46,265 nt of DNA from Gammaproteobacteria bacterium (GCA_018699395.1 JABIQN010000001.1:67678-113942), one strand, 5' to 3'. Positions 17,760 through 27,440 are shown, counted from the stretch's first letter. Program-made: numbers and translations. Notes: generated by a model not told the origin, from the sequence alone.

Positions 17760-18721
17760 AGCTGCAGTGGTATCATCACTTTCGAAGAGCCATTATCCGT
17801 CGTTATACTGACGACAATTTCCCAATAGCCACTCATGTGAAAACGCATCCCTTCTAGCTTGTAGTCGCCATTGCCGAGCTCGGCGGTGATTAGTGGTTTT
17901 GTTGGCAACCCATGATTATGCTTGGGCATACCCCCCTCAACATCAACGATTGCACCTTCAACTTTAAGTCCGTCATCATTCTCAATATGCACTATCCAAT
18001 CATGCATTTTGTTAATCTCGGGGTCCCCATCTGGGGTCGTGTAGGTGACCACTAGGTTTTCCGCAAACGAAACCGGAGACAGCAGAAGACCTAAAATAAC
18101 ACACGTTGCGACGGCCACTTCCTTGCCCAGCCAGCGCTTCAGTCGGCCACTCATTAAGAGGTACTGAAATTGAATCAACATTAGCATTCCTATGAAAAAT
18201 GGCCAGTAACCCAGCCCAGTAAATCCTACCTCAAATGGAAAAACAGCGGCGTAGACTTTGCCCGTGGCCGGATGCCTTGCAGACACAATACCGATGAAAT
18301 CACCCTCCTCGGCAAACTGGTAGTTAACCAGGTAAATATCTGGCTCAACGACGGGCGCTCGGTAAAAAACCGTTGCACTATCAATGTCGTCAATCAGGTC
18401 GATATCTTCCATACGGGCGAACCGACCCTTCCCGGTGACGTTTCTGATTATCCGAAAATCGATTGGCATTTCTGACAATGAATCGTGCAGATACTCCATC
18501 ACGAACACGCTTTCCGTCGCCATTGGTAGGTCTTCACAATACTGCTCGTGTCCCAAAGTACTCGGTTGGTAGACTTTGAAATGGGCGCGCAGGTAATTCA
18601 CCTTAATGACGCAAAGATCATCTTCCTCAACGACGCCGCCATGCGCGGAAACATCCCCTGAGAAAAGAACAGCAAAAAGCGAAATAAGTTGGTAATAAAG
18701 AACGGCGCGGCGCGAAATCAT
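17756..18721 (-). CDS. Exported two-part membrane protein with C-terminal YtkA-like domain
   Basis: A 321-residue protein. Residues 1-26 are a signal peptide ending VSA-H. An unrecognised extracytoplasmic domain (27-165) with paired cysteines follows, then a hydrophobic segment (172-190). A second segment at 200-220 looks like another signal peptide ending SFA-E. The last 100 residues resemble the YtkA/FixH-like beta-sandwich, with GGMPKHNHGLPTKP and FHMSGYWEIVV (His, Met residues that could bind copper). The layout suggests two secreted proteins fused, or an internal start at Met190. It is coupled to the di-haem peroxidase gene, suggesting joint action in redox or metal handling outside the inner membrane. 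Confidence 0.65.
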   Translation of the reverse strand: MISRRAVLYYQLISLFAVLFSGDVSAHGGVVEEDDLCVIKVNYLRAHFKVYQPSTLGHEQYCEDLPMATESVFVMEYLHDSLSEMPIDFRIIRNVTGKGRFARMEDIDLIDDIDSATVFYRAPVVEPDIYLVNYQFAEEGDFIGIVSARHPATGKVYAAVFPFEVGFTGLGYWPFFIGMLMLIQFQYLLMSGRLKRWLGKEVAVATCVILGLLLSPVSFAENLVVTYTTPDGDPEINKMHDWIVHIENDDGLKVEGAIVDVEGGMPKHNHGLPTKPLITAELGNGDYKLEGMRFHMSGYWEIVVSITTDNGSSKVMIPLQL

Positions 18722-18758
18722 GAGACCATTCTAACCACACTCATCACGACCTGATACC

Positions 18759-19346
18759 ATGACTTTACTTTTAAGTATTGCGGCGTTATTGCTGGGCCCT
18801 GCCATCTACGCGGCAAGCCATAAGAATCCGACGGCAAAGCGTATCCTGGATGGCGTAATTCTACTGACAATCGCTGCGATCATCGCCATGCATGTTGTGC
18901 CCGAAGCATTGCAACAAGCCGGATGGCTGGCTGCACTCATCATCATTCTCGGATTAGCATTCCCGATACTGCTCGAACGTCTGTTTCACAAAGCGACCGA
19001 TACAGCGCACCTGTTCATCGTCGGTCTTGCTGCTGCTGGCTTACTTATGCATGCTGTCATTGATGGTGTCGCGCTGCTCCCTGAAAACGGAAACGCTCTG
19101 GGCTATGCAATAGTGTTGCACCGAATCCCTGTCGGAATGGCGATTTGGTGTATCGCCCGACCAAATTTCGGCATAACCGCCACTGCCGTCTTGTTCGCGT
19201 TCATAATTCTGTCGACGGTTACTGGATTTTTCATCGGCCCGTCATTGTTCGATTTAGCCGATACACGAACTCTCGCTTTGTTACAGGCATTCATTTCCGG
19301 GTCACTGATACATGTCGTCCTGTTCCGTCATGGACATGAGCACTAG
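18759..19346 (+). CDS. ZIP-like metal transporter family membrane protein
   Basis: A 195-residue membrane protein with about six or seven hydrophobic segments. Two segments resemble the metal-binding helices of ZIP transporters: LLMHAVIDGVALLP (near 90-103; ZIP helix IV has H-x3-DG) and AIVLHRIPVGMAIW (near 113-126; ZIP helix V has H-x-xP-G). MHVVPEAL near residue 46 adds a further His/Glu pair. It is shorter than canonical ZIPs and ends with the histidine-rich tail FRHGHEH. Zinc or iron are plausible substrates. It diverges from the YtkA/peroxidase pair, so the shared promoter region may link it to metal or redox stress. Confidence 0.65.
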   Translation: MTLLLSIAALLLGPAIYAASHKNPTAKRILDGVILLTIAAIIAMHVVPEALQQAGWLAALIIILGLAFPILLERLFHKATDTAHLFIVGLAAAGLLMHAVIDGVALLPENGNALGYAIVLHRIPVGMAIWCIARPNFGITATAVLFAFIILSTVTGFFIGPSLFDLADTRTLALLQAFISGSLIHVVLFRHGHEH

Positions 19347-19512
19347 TCACACAGGTCAGGCTTCGACGATTTTCTCTCGCTCATTCGGTTTCGCATCAAC
19401 GCAGTAGATAGATGAGAGCATGCCGTTCGCGATGATATTGCCATATCCCCTCCGCTATGGCGGCGGCGCCAATACCTTTTCAATTGCGCCAGTAGAATGG
19501 TTGGCACAAGAC

Positions 19513-20595
19513 CTATTTCAAATATCGACGAGGCACGCGCGCCGTCAATCCTGTCAACAATTCGTAACCGATCGTGCCCGATGCGGATGCAATCCGATTG
19601 ACAGAAAGATCCGGCCCCCAGAGGATAACCGGATCGCCAATTTTCACTCCATCCAACGCCGTGACATCAACAGTGATCATATCCATTGAGACGGCACCTA
19701 CGATCGGTGCGATCTGACCGTTTATCAATGTTGGCGTTCCATCGGCTGCATGACGTGGATAACCATCCGCATAACCAATCGCGACGGTCGCGATTATTGC
19801 CCTGCTAGTCGCCGTCCATCGTCTGCCATAACCAACAGACTCGGTCGCTGGCACCTCGCGAATCGCAATCACTTCAGACTGCAAGGTCATCGCCGGCCGC
19901 AAGTCACTCGCGCTTTCTATCACGCCATCAAAAGGCATGTTGCCATAGAGCAGATATCCGGGTCGATTCCAATCCCGGTGGCTCTTAGCTACGGCAAGTA
20001 TTCCGCCCGAATTGGCGATGCTTTCAAGAACATTCAGGTTGGTGACAGAGCGGTCGAATGTCTCGATTTGTTTGTCCGTCATATTACTGTCAAGGTCTTC
20101 CGACGAAGCGAGATGCGTACAGACAACTAGCGGAAGCTCACAATTCTTGTTGGCGTGGAGCCTCGTCACTGCGTCCTCTACCCTATCAGGGTCTATGCCC
20201 AACCTATGCATACCCGTGTCGACTTTTAGCCATACACTTACGGGATTCAAAAGCGTAGCTTGCTCTAGGTCCTGTAGCTGCGACTCGCTGTGCACCACAA
20301 TAGTCAGATTATTCCTTGCCGCGCTTTCAAGGTCGACGATACCGTCGACGCCCTCCATCACCAGTATCATCTTGGTGAGGCCGGCATCTCGTAGTTCCAG
20401 AGCTTCATCGATAATCGCGACAGCGAACGCCGGTGCAACCCCCTCAAGTGCACGCGTGACCTCTACGGCCCCATGGCCGTAAGCATCTGCTTTTATTACC
20501 GCAATTGATCTTGAGTCCGGCGCTAGATCGCAGGCTATCGCGTAATTTGCCCGTATCGCATCGAGGTCAATAACCGCTTTGCACTTACGCGCCAT
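19513..20595 (-). CDS. alr: Alanine racemase
   Basis: A 360-residue PLP enzyme converting L- to D-alanine for peptidoglycan. The PLP lysine is in VIKADAYGHGA (Lys35) and the second catalytic residue, tyrosine, is in AIGYADGYPR near 250. LKVDTGMHRLGI near 125 and AVSMDMITVDVT near 290 are family signatures. The C-terminal barrel ends with GYELLTGLTARVPRRYL. Size and start agree with the family. It faces away from ybiT across a 178-base gap. Confidence 0.95.
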   Translation of the reverse strand: MARKCKAVIDLDAIRANYAIACDLAPDSRSIAVIKADAYGHGAVEVTRALEGVAPAFAVAIIDEALELRDAGLTKMILVMEGVDGIVDLESAARNNLTIVVHSESQLQDLEQATLLNPVSVWLKVDTGMHRLGIDPDRVEDAVTRLHANKNCELPLVVCTHLASSEDLDSNMTDKQIETFDRSVTNLNVLESIANSGGILAVAKSHRDWNRPGYLLYGNMPFDGVIESASDLRPAMTLQSEVIAIREVPATESVGYGRRWTATSRAIIATVAIGYADGYPRHAADGTPTLINGQIAPIVGAVSMDMITVDVTALDGVKIGDPVILWGPDLSVNRIASASGTIGYELLTGLTARVPRRYLK

Positions 20596-20725
20596 AAATC
20601 ATCTACCAGTCAGTATGAACATGTATACCATGATAGTTGAAATCACCAACTGTCGTGCAAAACAGTCGGACTTCCAGCTACCCCAAGCAGCAACATTTTT
20701 GCTATGATCCGCCGCCCAAACACTA

Positions 20726-20752
20726 GCCGGACAGCATTTTACGCTGCCTGGC
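20726..20752 (+). promoter_or_regulatory. Hairpin in the probable 5' leader of the YbiT-like gene
   Basis: GCCGGACAGC (20726-20735) and GCTGCCTGGC (20743-20752) pair at 8 of 10 positions around a 7-base loop. It ends 21 bases before the TTG start. A -10-like TATGAT lies upstream at 20703-20708, so the hairpin would be near the 5' end of the mRNA. ABC-F genes are often controlled in their leaders, so this could be regulatory, or merely shield the poor ribosome site. Confidence 0.35.
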
Positions 20753-20773
20753 CCCTTTAATTGGTGCACTCCT

Positions 20774-22384
20774 TTGATCTCTGCAGCAAATTTGTCGATT
20801 CAGTTCGGCGCTAAACCCCTGTTTGAAGATGTTTCCGTCACCTTCGGCAATGGCAATCGCTATGGCCTTATCGGAGCGAACGGCTGTGGTAAATCGACTC
20901 TGATGAAAATTCTGGCGGGCCAGCTGGAGCCCAGTGTTGGCAACGTTTCTGTCGATCCGAATGCTCGAGTTGGACAGTTATCGCAGGACCAATTCGCCTA
21001 TGAGGAATGCCGAGTCATCGATGCCGTCATCATGGGCTATGACCGACTATGGCAAGTTTCACAAGAACGAGAACGCCTTTATTCTCTGCCAGAAATGAGC
21101 GACGAGGAAGGCATGCAGGTTGCGGACCTCGAAGTCGAATTTGCGGAACTGGATGGCTATTCGGCCGAATCCAGAGCAGGTGAATTGCTGGTAGGTATCG
21201 GCATTCCTGTTAGTCAGCACTATGGTCCGATGAGCGCCGTGGCGCCAGGCTGGAAACTTCGGGTCCTGTTGGCTCAGGCTCTGTTCTCAGATCCGGACGT
21301 ATTGTTGCTCGACGAGCCCACCAACAATCTCGATATCAATACCATCCGCTGGCTGGAAGAATTCCTAGACGGTAGCAAGTCCACGATGGTCATCATCTCG
21401 CATGATCGCCACTTCCTGAATAGCGTATGCACACATATGGCTGACCTCGACTATGGCAAATTGCAGATTTTCCCCGGTAACTATGACGAATACATGACCG
21501 CGGCAACGCAGGCACGCGAGCGCATGTATGCTGATAACGCTAAGAAGAAAGTCAAAATGGCTGAACTTCAAGCGTTTGTCAGTCGCTTTTCTGCGAATGC
21601 ATCAAAAGCACGTCAGGCGACGTCGCGTGCAAGACAGCTCGAAAAAATCAAGCTCGAGGATATCAAACCATCCAGCCGAGTCAGCCCGTACATTCGCTTT
21701 GAGCAGAATAAACCGCTGCGACGTATTGCGGTCGAAGCGACCGGCATCAGCAAAGGCTTTGATGAAGGTCCTTTGTTTGAGAATCTTGATCTGACAATCG
21801 ATGCTGGGGCGCGCCTGGCCATTCTCGGTCAGAACGGAATCGGCAAGACAACGCTCGCCCGAGTTCTGCTACAAGAAATCGACGTCGACGCGGGTGAAAT
21901 CAAGTGGTCCGAGAATGCATCCACTGGGGTCTTCGCTCAGGACAACACACCGGAATTCGAGACCGAGATGACACTGTTCGACTGGATTACTCAATGGCAG
22001 CCAAAAGGCGCCGATGAGCAAATGTTGCGTGGCACATTGGGGCGTATGCTGTTCTCAAGAGATGATAGCGAAAAATCTGTGAAAGTCGTATCTGGTGGTG
22101 AGCAGCGCAGACTCATGTTCGGTAAAATAATTTTGCAAAGACCGAACGTAATAGTCATGGATGAACCAACCAATCACCTTGATATGGAGTCTATCGAGGC
22201 GCTCAATCTCGCATTGGAGAATTACCCAGGAACCCTTATCTTCATTAGTCATGATCGTGATTTCGTCTCGTCACTCGCGACGCGAATCATCGACATGACG
22301 CCGAGCGGTATCGTCGACTTCCGCGGTACCTATGACGAATATCTACGCACACAGATTTCTGACGAGCGATCGCATGTTGCCTGA
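20774..22384 (+). CDS. ybiT: ABC-F family ATPase, YbiT type
   Basis: A 536-residue soluble protein with two ABC domains and no membrane segment, acting on ribosomes. The first Walker A is GANGCGKST (about 34-42), with signature region [10 protein letters not shown] and Walker [12 protein letters not shown] near 180. The interdomain linker is basic (residues 245-310, [19 protein letters not shown]), and the second Walker A is GQNGIGKTT with [14 protein letters not shown] and [14 protein letters not shown]. It matches E. coli YbiT end to end from memory. Alignment with YbiT places the start at the TTG at 20774 ([12 protein letters not shown]), although no good Shine-Dalgarno sequence is seen. 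The 3' end overlaps the NYN gene. Confidence 0.93.
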   Translation: MISAANLSIQFGAKPLFEDVSVTFGNGNRYGLIGANGCGKSTLMKILAGQLEPSVGNVSVDPNARVGQLSQDQFAYEECRVIDAVIMGYDRLWQVSQERERLYSLPEMSDEEGMQVADLEVEFAELDGYSAESRAGELLVGIGIPVSQHYGPMSAVAPGWKLRVLLAQALFSDPDVLLLDEPTNNLDINTIRWLEEFLDGSKSTMVIISHDRHFLNSVCTHMADLDYGKLQIFPGNYDEYMTAATQARERMYADNAKKKVKMAELQAFVSRFSANASKARQATSRARQLEKIKLEDIKPSSRVSPYIRFEQNKPLRRIAVEATGISKGFDEGPLFENLDLTIDAGARLAILGQNGIGKTTLARVLLQEIDVDAGEIKWSENASTGVFAQDNTPEFETEMTLFDWITQWQPKGADEQMLRGTLGRMLFSRDDSEKSVKVVSGGEQRRLMFGKIILQRPNVIVMDEPTNHLDMESIEALNLALENYPGTLIFISHDRDFVSSLATRIIDMTPSGIVDFRGTYDEYLRTQISDERSHVA

Positions 22385-22874
22385 AGCTGATAAGGTCTCG
22401 GAGAAGATCGGCATTTTTGTCGATGTTCAGAACATCTATTACACGTGTCGCCAGACCTATCAGGGTAATTTTGACTACAACAAGTTTTGGGCTAAAGTAA
22501 CCAAGGACCGTGATGTTGTATGTGCGTATGCCTATGCTACAGATCGCGGCGATGCCAAACAAATACAGTTTCAGAGCATCCTCAGAGCGATTGGCTTTGA
22601 CGTTCAACTCAAAGCCGTACTAAAGCGCCGCGATGGAACAGCGAAGGCCGACTGGGATGTCGGCATCGCACTGGATGTATTCGAAGCAGCCAATCAATGC
22701 GATACGATTGTTCTTGCGTCGGGCGATGGCGATTTCGGGATTTTGCTTGATCGTATTCGGGATCGATTCAAAACACAGTCAGAGGTATATGGCGTTCGAG
22801 CGTTGACGTCTAACCAGCTCATCGGACCGGCAAGCCGCTTTGTGGCTATCGATGAAGCACTAATCTTGAAGTAA
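22374..22874 (+). CDS. NYN/LabA-like (DUF88) PIN-fold ribonuclease
   Basis: About 166 residues from the ATG at 22374. The NYN domain acidic cluster is complete: [13 protein letters not shown] at the N-terminus, [15 protein letters not shown] near 90-105, and [17 protein letters not shown] near 115-130. These aspartates bind Mg2+ for RNA cleavage in the family. A frame extending to 22332 exists, but the ATG at 22374 starts just before the domain and overlaps the ybiT stop by only 11 bases. Coupling to a ribosome-bound ABC-F protein suggests a role in RNA or translation quality control; that link is inferred. Its 3' end overlaps the convergent MFS gene by 15 bases. Confidence 0.82.
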   Translation: MLPEADKVSEKIGIFVDVQNIYYTCRQTYQGNFDYNKFWAKVTKDRDVVCAYAYATDRGDAKQIQFQSILRAIGFDVQLKAVLKRRDGTAKADWDVGIALDVFEAANQCDTIVLASGDGDFGILLDRIRDRFKTQSEVYGVRALTSNQLIGPASRFVAIDEALILK

Positions 22875-24095
22875 TTTGTCGCTATCCTCTGAATTAATCC
22901 GCCGCCTCAGGAAAAGGGTCGCGATGGTCATTATAACTATCGCCATCAAGCAATAAGCGCCAAAATAATTCATTTGCCTCGGTAGTGTGATTCCCAAGTC
23001 GATCAGTGTTCCTGTAAGCCCTGGGCCAGCAGCTGTGGCAAACACTATGGCGGAAACGGCTATGGCGCGAATTGATCCAAGATGAACCGTTCCATAAATT
23101 TCAGGCCATAGTGATCCAAATAACGTCCATGAAATACCGTAACTGATGCCTAGGAATACCATTACTACATAGACACTTAATGCCGGCCCACTTGCCGCCA
23201 GCAAGAAACAAGCAATCGCCAATGGGACGAGAAAGTACGGCAACATTACTCTCGCACCGAATTTGTTGATCACCGCGCCCGATATCAAAGTGAAAATCAC
23301 CGTCATCGTAGATAGGGTAATCAATGACTGTACAAACAGTTGCGGTGGCCAGCCATTGAGCTCCGTCAGATAATTCTGGTGGTAGAAAATCGTCGTACCA
23401 ATAAATCCGGGGGCTAGCACACCGGTCAGCAATGCCCAGAAAACTGGATCTCGTATGACTTCGCTGCGAGTCCAATTGCGGATATCTGACTTACTATCGC
23501 TGACAATGCGGCCATGCGGTTCCCGCGGAATACTGTATGCCCAGAATGAAAATGGCAGTCCAATAAGCAGCAATGCTGCGGCACCAAGATACCAACCGGT
23601 TTGATAGCCGTAAGCGATAGCCATGAACGAGAAACCCAATGGAATTGTTGCTTCGCCAACCTGATTTCCCAGTACGACGAGTGACACGGCGCGACCGCGC
23701 TCGGCAGAAAACCAACGGCCCGTTGTGGTCAGTGCGATATGTGTCATCATTCCCTGGCCGAATAATCTGAGCAGAAAAATCGCAACTATCAACATCCAGA
23801 GTGATGCCGCAAAACCGGCCAGCGCCGCTGCGACCGACAAGACCGGAATAACTACTGCGATCATCCTGTGTGCTGGAATAGAATCAATAAGCTTGCCGAG
23901 AAACGGCAGACATGCCGCACTCGCTAAGGTCGCAAACATATAAAGACGACCGAATTCGCCGTGACTCAGGTCGAATGCTTCTCGCCACTCTGAAATCGAT
24001 ACGGAAATAAAATAGGTCTGTCCGAAACTCGAGAAAAAGGTGAGCGTGAATCCGCCTGCTATCCAGCGGATGTTGTGTCGCAAGAAGATCAGCAT
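22860..24095 (-). CDS. MFS transporter
   Basis: A 411-residue, twelve-segment major facilitator protein. The loop 2-3 signature appears as GKLIDSIPAHRM (about 61-72) and the half-repeat as SGAVINKFGARVM near 260. A long hydrophilic central loop (SIPREPHGRIVSDSKSDIRNW) divides the two halves. The general pattern, with SFGQTYFISVS in helix 1, is that of the oxalate/formate and monocarboxylate group, but the substrate is unknown. It ends nine bases after the DbpA gene's... start side neighbour on the same strand: the stop of dbpA at 24104 precedes its ATG at 24095, so it may be cotranscribed with dbpA. Confidence 0.8.
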   Translation of the reverse strand: MLIFLRHNIRWIAGGFTLTFFSSFGQTYFISVSISEWREAFDLSHGEFGRLYMFATLASAACLPFLGKLIDSIPAHRMIAVVIPVLSVAAALAGFAASLWMLIVAIFLLRLFGQGMMTHIALTTTGRWFSAERGRAVSLVVLGNQVGEATIPLGFSFMAIAYGYQTGWYLGAAALLLIGLPFSFWAYSIPREPHGRIVSDSKSDIRNWTRSEVIRDPVFWALLTGVLAPGFIGTTIFYHQNYLTELNGWPPQLFVQSLITLSTMTVIFTLISGAVINKFGARVMLPYFLVPLAIACFLLAASGPALSVYVVMVFLGISYGISWTLFGSLWPEIYGTVHLGSIRAIAVSAIVFATAAGPGLTGTLIDLGITLPRQMNYFGAYCLMAIVIMTIATLFLRRRINSEDSDKLLQD

Positions 24096-24103
24096 GTCAT
24101 TTC

Positions 24104-25504
24104 TTACTTGCGCGCTCGGGCCCGATATTTACGTCCCTTTATTGGGCGGTCACTAAGTTGGCGCAACGCCTTTGCAACATATGCATCCTCTATTGCGACG
24201 TAACAGTAAGCATCAAAAAAGTCGATCGAACCAACCGCGCTGCCCGGAATTCCACCCTGCGCTGTAAGCGCACCTAATAAGTCTCCGGGTCGGAGCTTGT
24301 TTTTTCGTCCACCACTTATTTGCACAGTAGTCATCAATGGAACCAAAGAATCGTCCCCACGCTTCGCATCCGGAATGCCGCGTTGTTGCAAAACGGTGTC
24401 CGGCAATGCTTTCTCAATTTCTTCAAGGCGCCATATTTCTCGATCTTCGATCAAGCTGACTGCAATGCCGGTCTTTCCGGCACGACCGGTTCTGCCAATT
24501 CGATGCACATAAATTTCTGCTTGTTGCGGCAGTTCATAATTGAAAATTGCATCGATATTTTTCACATCGAGTCCGCGTGCCGCAACATCCGTCGCGATTA
24601 GTACGCTCGCACTGCGGTTCGAGAATCGAACCAGAACCTGATTTCGCTGTGTCTGGTCCAGATCACCATGCAAGGCAACGGCAACTATTCCTTCTGCTCG
24701 AAGATATTTAGTGACTTCAGCGCAATCTATCTTGGTATTGCAGAACACCAAATTCAGAGTTCCGCCCCAGACTCGTAACACACGAACCAATTCGGCATTA
24801 CGATTCTCACGAGTAACCGCGCACCATGTCTGCAAAATTTGCGCAGGCTGCTCATCTTCGGTGACGTCTACTGTTTGCGGCTCGCATTGCACTCGAGCGC
24901 TAATATCGGCAATTGCCTCCGGATATGTCGCGCTGAATAATACGGTTTGGCGCTCGTCGGGCATGAATGCGAGTATCGCATCGAGCTCATTCATGAATCC
25001 CATATCCAGCATGCGGTCCGCCTCATCAAGAACGAAGGTCTGCAATTGACCTAGATTGAGGGTGCCACTGCGTAGGTGTTTGTGCACACGCCCCGGCGTA
25101 CCAACGATGATATGCGGACTGCGCTGCAAAGAAGCTGTTTGGTCTCGCAATGGAGTGCCGCCGCATACGCTGAGTATCTTGATGTTCGGAATTCTGCGTG
25201 CCAGTCGCCGAATCTCTTTTGCGACCTGGTCAGCAAGCTCACGTGTTGGACAGAGCACGAGTGCTTGCACCTTGAATAAATTAACGTTCAGTTTATTCAG
25301 CAGCCCAAGGCCGAAAGCTGCGGTCTTACCGCTTCCCGTCTTGGCTCGCGCGAGTACGTCGCGCCCATCGATCAGCAGAGGTAGTGTCTCTGCCTGCACT
25401 AATGTCATCTCATTGTAATTAAGATCGGTCAGATTTCTCAGCAGCTCCGATCTTAATTTAAGCAAGCTAAAGTCAGTCGAGTCAGACATCGTTCTGTTGC
25501 TCAA
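24104..25504 (-). CDS. dbpA: ATP-dependent RNA helicase DbpA
   Basis: A 466-residue DEAD-box helicase that acts on the peptidyl-transferase-centre hairpin of 23S rRNA during large-subunit assembly. Motifs in order: Q motif (MTLVQAETLPLL), Walker A ARAKTGSGKTAA, PTRELADQV, VGTPGRV, VLDEADRMLDMGF, FSATYP, TDVAARGLD and HRIGRTGRAG. The C-terminal 75 residues form the DbpA RNA-binding domain (LRPGDLLGALTAQGGIPGSAVGSI...), which gives the specificity. The start at 25504 has alternatives a few codons downstream (MSDSTDF). It lies downstream of another DEAD-box gene on the same strand. Confidence 0.93.
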   Translation of the reverse strand: MSNRTMSDSTDFSLLKLRSELLRNLTDLNYNEMTLVQAETLPLLIDGRDVLARAKTGSGKTAAFGLGLLNKLNVNLFKVQALVLCPTRELADQVAKEIRRLARRIPNIKILSVCGGTPLRDQTASLQRSPHIIVGTPGRVHKHLRSGTLNLGQLQTFVLDEADRMLDMGFMNELDAILAFMPDERQTVLFSATYPEAIADISARVQCEPQTVDVTEDEQPAQILQTWCAVTRENRNAELVRVLRVWGGTLNLVFCNTKIDCAEVTKYLRAEGIVAVALHGDLDQTQRNQVLVRFSNRSASVLIATDVAARGLDVKNIDAIFNYELPQQAEIYVHRIGRTGRAGKTGIAVSLIEDREIWRLEEIEKALPDTVLQQRGIPDAKRGDDSLVPLMTTVQISGGRKNKLRPGDLLGALTAQGGIPGSAVGSIDFFDAYCYVAIEDAYVAKALRQLSDRPIKGRKYRARARK

Positions 25505-25528
25505 CCAACCTGAAGATTCGTGCGTGCA

Positions 25529-27358
25529 TCAATCTTTTCCTTTTCTATGTTTCGCTTTCATTGATGCCTTACTGCCTAGCGACAGCTTACCCATGGTTCT
25601 TTTACCTGGGACTTTCTTTCCTGGAAACTTCTTGCCGGATGTTTTGTTACCAAACACTTTCTTGCCAAAGCCTTTCTTGCCTAATGAACTCCGAGTCGGC
25701 TTTTCAGCCTCGTCGTATATCGAAATATTCATCGGTCGGCCACACACTCTGACCTTTCTCAGGTCCATAAAGATGTCCTTTGGCATACCCACTGGCAGGT
25801 CAACAAGACTGAATTCCCGATCAATGGAGATACTACCGATATGGTCACCCGCTAGCCCCGCCTCATTCGCTATTGCGCCGACGATATTACCGGGCTTAAC
25901 GCCGTGCTCATGGCCAACCTCGATACGATATCGCTGCTTGTCCGAAGCAAGCTCAGGTATTGTTCTGTCATGGCGTTTTTTTCCTCGAGGCGCTGACTCC
26001 TTATCAAAGTCTCGTACCTTTCGCTCCTTTTTTGCACTCAACAAGAGCGGCTTGTCGCCGATCGACATTTTCGCAAGAGCAGCCGCGATATCTAGGGCAG
26101 GCACATCGTGCTCATTTCGATACTGCTCAACAAGGTTTTGCATGAAGGTCATTTCACCACCTGCCAACATGTCGCTAATTTTCTGTTTGAAGTCAGCAAT
26201 GCGCTTGTTGTTAACGGTCTCTGTCGTCGGCAGCTGAAGGCGTTCTATTTTTTGCCGGGTCGCTCGCTCGATGGCGGAAAGCATCCGTCGCTCCCGTGGC
26301 GCAACGAACAGGATTGCTTCGCCTGATCGACCTGCCCGACCGGTGCGCCCGATTCGGTGAATATACGCCTCCGTATCGTAGGGAATATCATAATTCACAA
26401 CGTGACTGATTCTTTCAACGTCGAGTCCGCGTGCAGCGACATCCGTTGCCACAAGAATATCAAGCGAGCCCCGCTTTAATCGTTCGACTGTTTGTTCACG
26501 GTGCGCCTGCGCCATATCACCGTTCATGGCTGCGGCCGAATAACCGCGAGCCTCCAGTTTCTCGGCAAGCTCTGTCGTCGCCGTCTTGGTGCGCACGAAC
26601 ATCAAGATCGCTTCGAAGTCCTCAACCTCAAGGATTCGCGTCAGTGCGTCCAGCTTATGCAGGCCGCTGACCTGCCAGTACCGCTGCCGAATGGTCTCAG
26701 CTGTTGCGGTTCGAGCTTTGATCGAGACCTCCTGCGGATTACTCAAGTAGCGGCGCGCTATGCGTTCGACTTCTTTTGGCATGGTTGCCGAAAATAAGGC
26801 CATTTGCCTTTTTTCCGGTGTCTGGTCCAAAATCCACTGCACCTCATCAATGAAGCCCATGCGCAGCATTTCATCGGCTTCGTCAAGAACTAGCGCCTGC
26901 AATCCACCCAATTTTAGTGTGCCTTTGCGCATATGATCCATGACGCGTCCGGGCGTTCCGACTACAACCTGGACCCCACGCTTCAATGCTCGAATTTGAC
27001 CCGAGTATTCCTGGCCACCGTAAATCGGCAATACATGAAAACCTTTTATATGCGAGGCGTAGCGTTGAAAAGCCTCTGCGACCTGAATCGCGAGTTCACG
27101 AGTCGGTGTTAGCGTCATCACCTGAACGTTTTTGTCATCCATACTAAGCCGTGACAACAATGGTAACGCGAAGGCTGCCGTTTTTCCGGTGCCTGTTGGA
27201 GCATGTCCTAAAAGATCGAGGCCTTGCAGCAGATGTGGAATTGCCTGCGCCTGAATTGGTGTCGGGGTTTCATAGCCGATCTCATCCAAAACGGCCAAAA
27301 AGGGTTCGGCAATATTCATATCGCGAAACGATGGCGTCGCGATCTTGGGCTTGGTCAT
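25529..27358 (-). CDS. deaD: DEAD-box RNA helicase, DeaD/CsdA type
   Basis: About 609 residues from the ATG at 27358; an upstream in-frame start at 27397 would only add 13 unconserved residues. Helicase motifs: PTPIQAQAIPHLL, GHAPTGTGKTAA, TPTRELAIQVAE, VGTPGRVMDHM, LDEADEMLRMGF, FSATMPKEV, TDVAARGLDVE and HRIGRTGRAGR. After the core comes a DeaD-like dimerisation region and an RRM-like DbpA-type domain (YRIEVGHEHGVKPGNIVGAI). The last 50 residues are a basic low-complexity tail built on repeated F-G-K-K and G-K-K-x-P units. It probably remodels ribosomal RNA, especially in the cold, and shares the strand with dbpA 24 bases downstream. Confidence 0.92.
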   Translation of the reverse strand: MTKPKIATPSFRDMNIAEPFLAVLDEIGYETPTPIQAQAIPHLLQGLDLLGHAPTGTGKTAAFALPLLSRLSMDDKNVQVMTLTPTRELAIQVAEAFQRYASHIKGFHVLPIYGGQEYSGQIRALKRGVQVVVGTPGRVMDHMRKGTLKLGGLQALVLDEADEMLRMGFIDEVQWILDQTPEKRQMALFSATMPKEVERIARRYLSNPQEVSIKARTATAETIRQRYWQVSGLHKLDALTRILEVEDFEAILMFVRTKTATTELAEKLEARGYSAAAMNGDMAQAHREQTVERLKRGSLDILVATDVAARGLDVERISHVVNYDIPYDTEAYIHRIGRTGRAGRSGEAILFVAPRERRMLSAIERATRQKIERLQLPTTETVNNKRIADFKQKISDMLAGGEMTFMQNLVEQYRNEHDVPALDIAAALAKMSIGDKPLLLSAKKERKVRDFDKESAPRGKKRHDRTIPELASDKQRYRIEVGHEHGVKPGNIVGAIANEAGLAGDHIGSISIDREFSLVDLPVGMPKDIFMDLRKVRVCGRPMNISIYDEAEKPTRSSLGKKGFGKKVFGNKTSGKKFPGKKVPGKRTMGKLSLGSKASMKAKHRKGKD

Positions 27359-27440
27359 GCGGGGATCCAGAATTTCCGGTAGTCCGGAGCGGACCAATTA
27401 TATGTCTTTTCTCGAAGGCAAGTTCACCCAATACAGCGCG

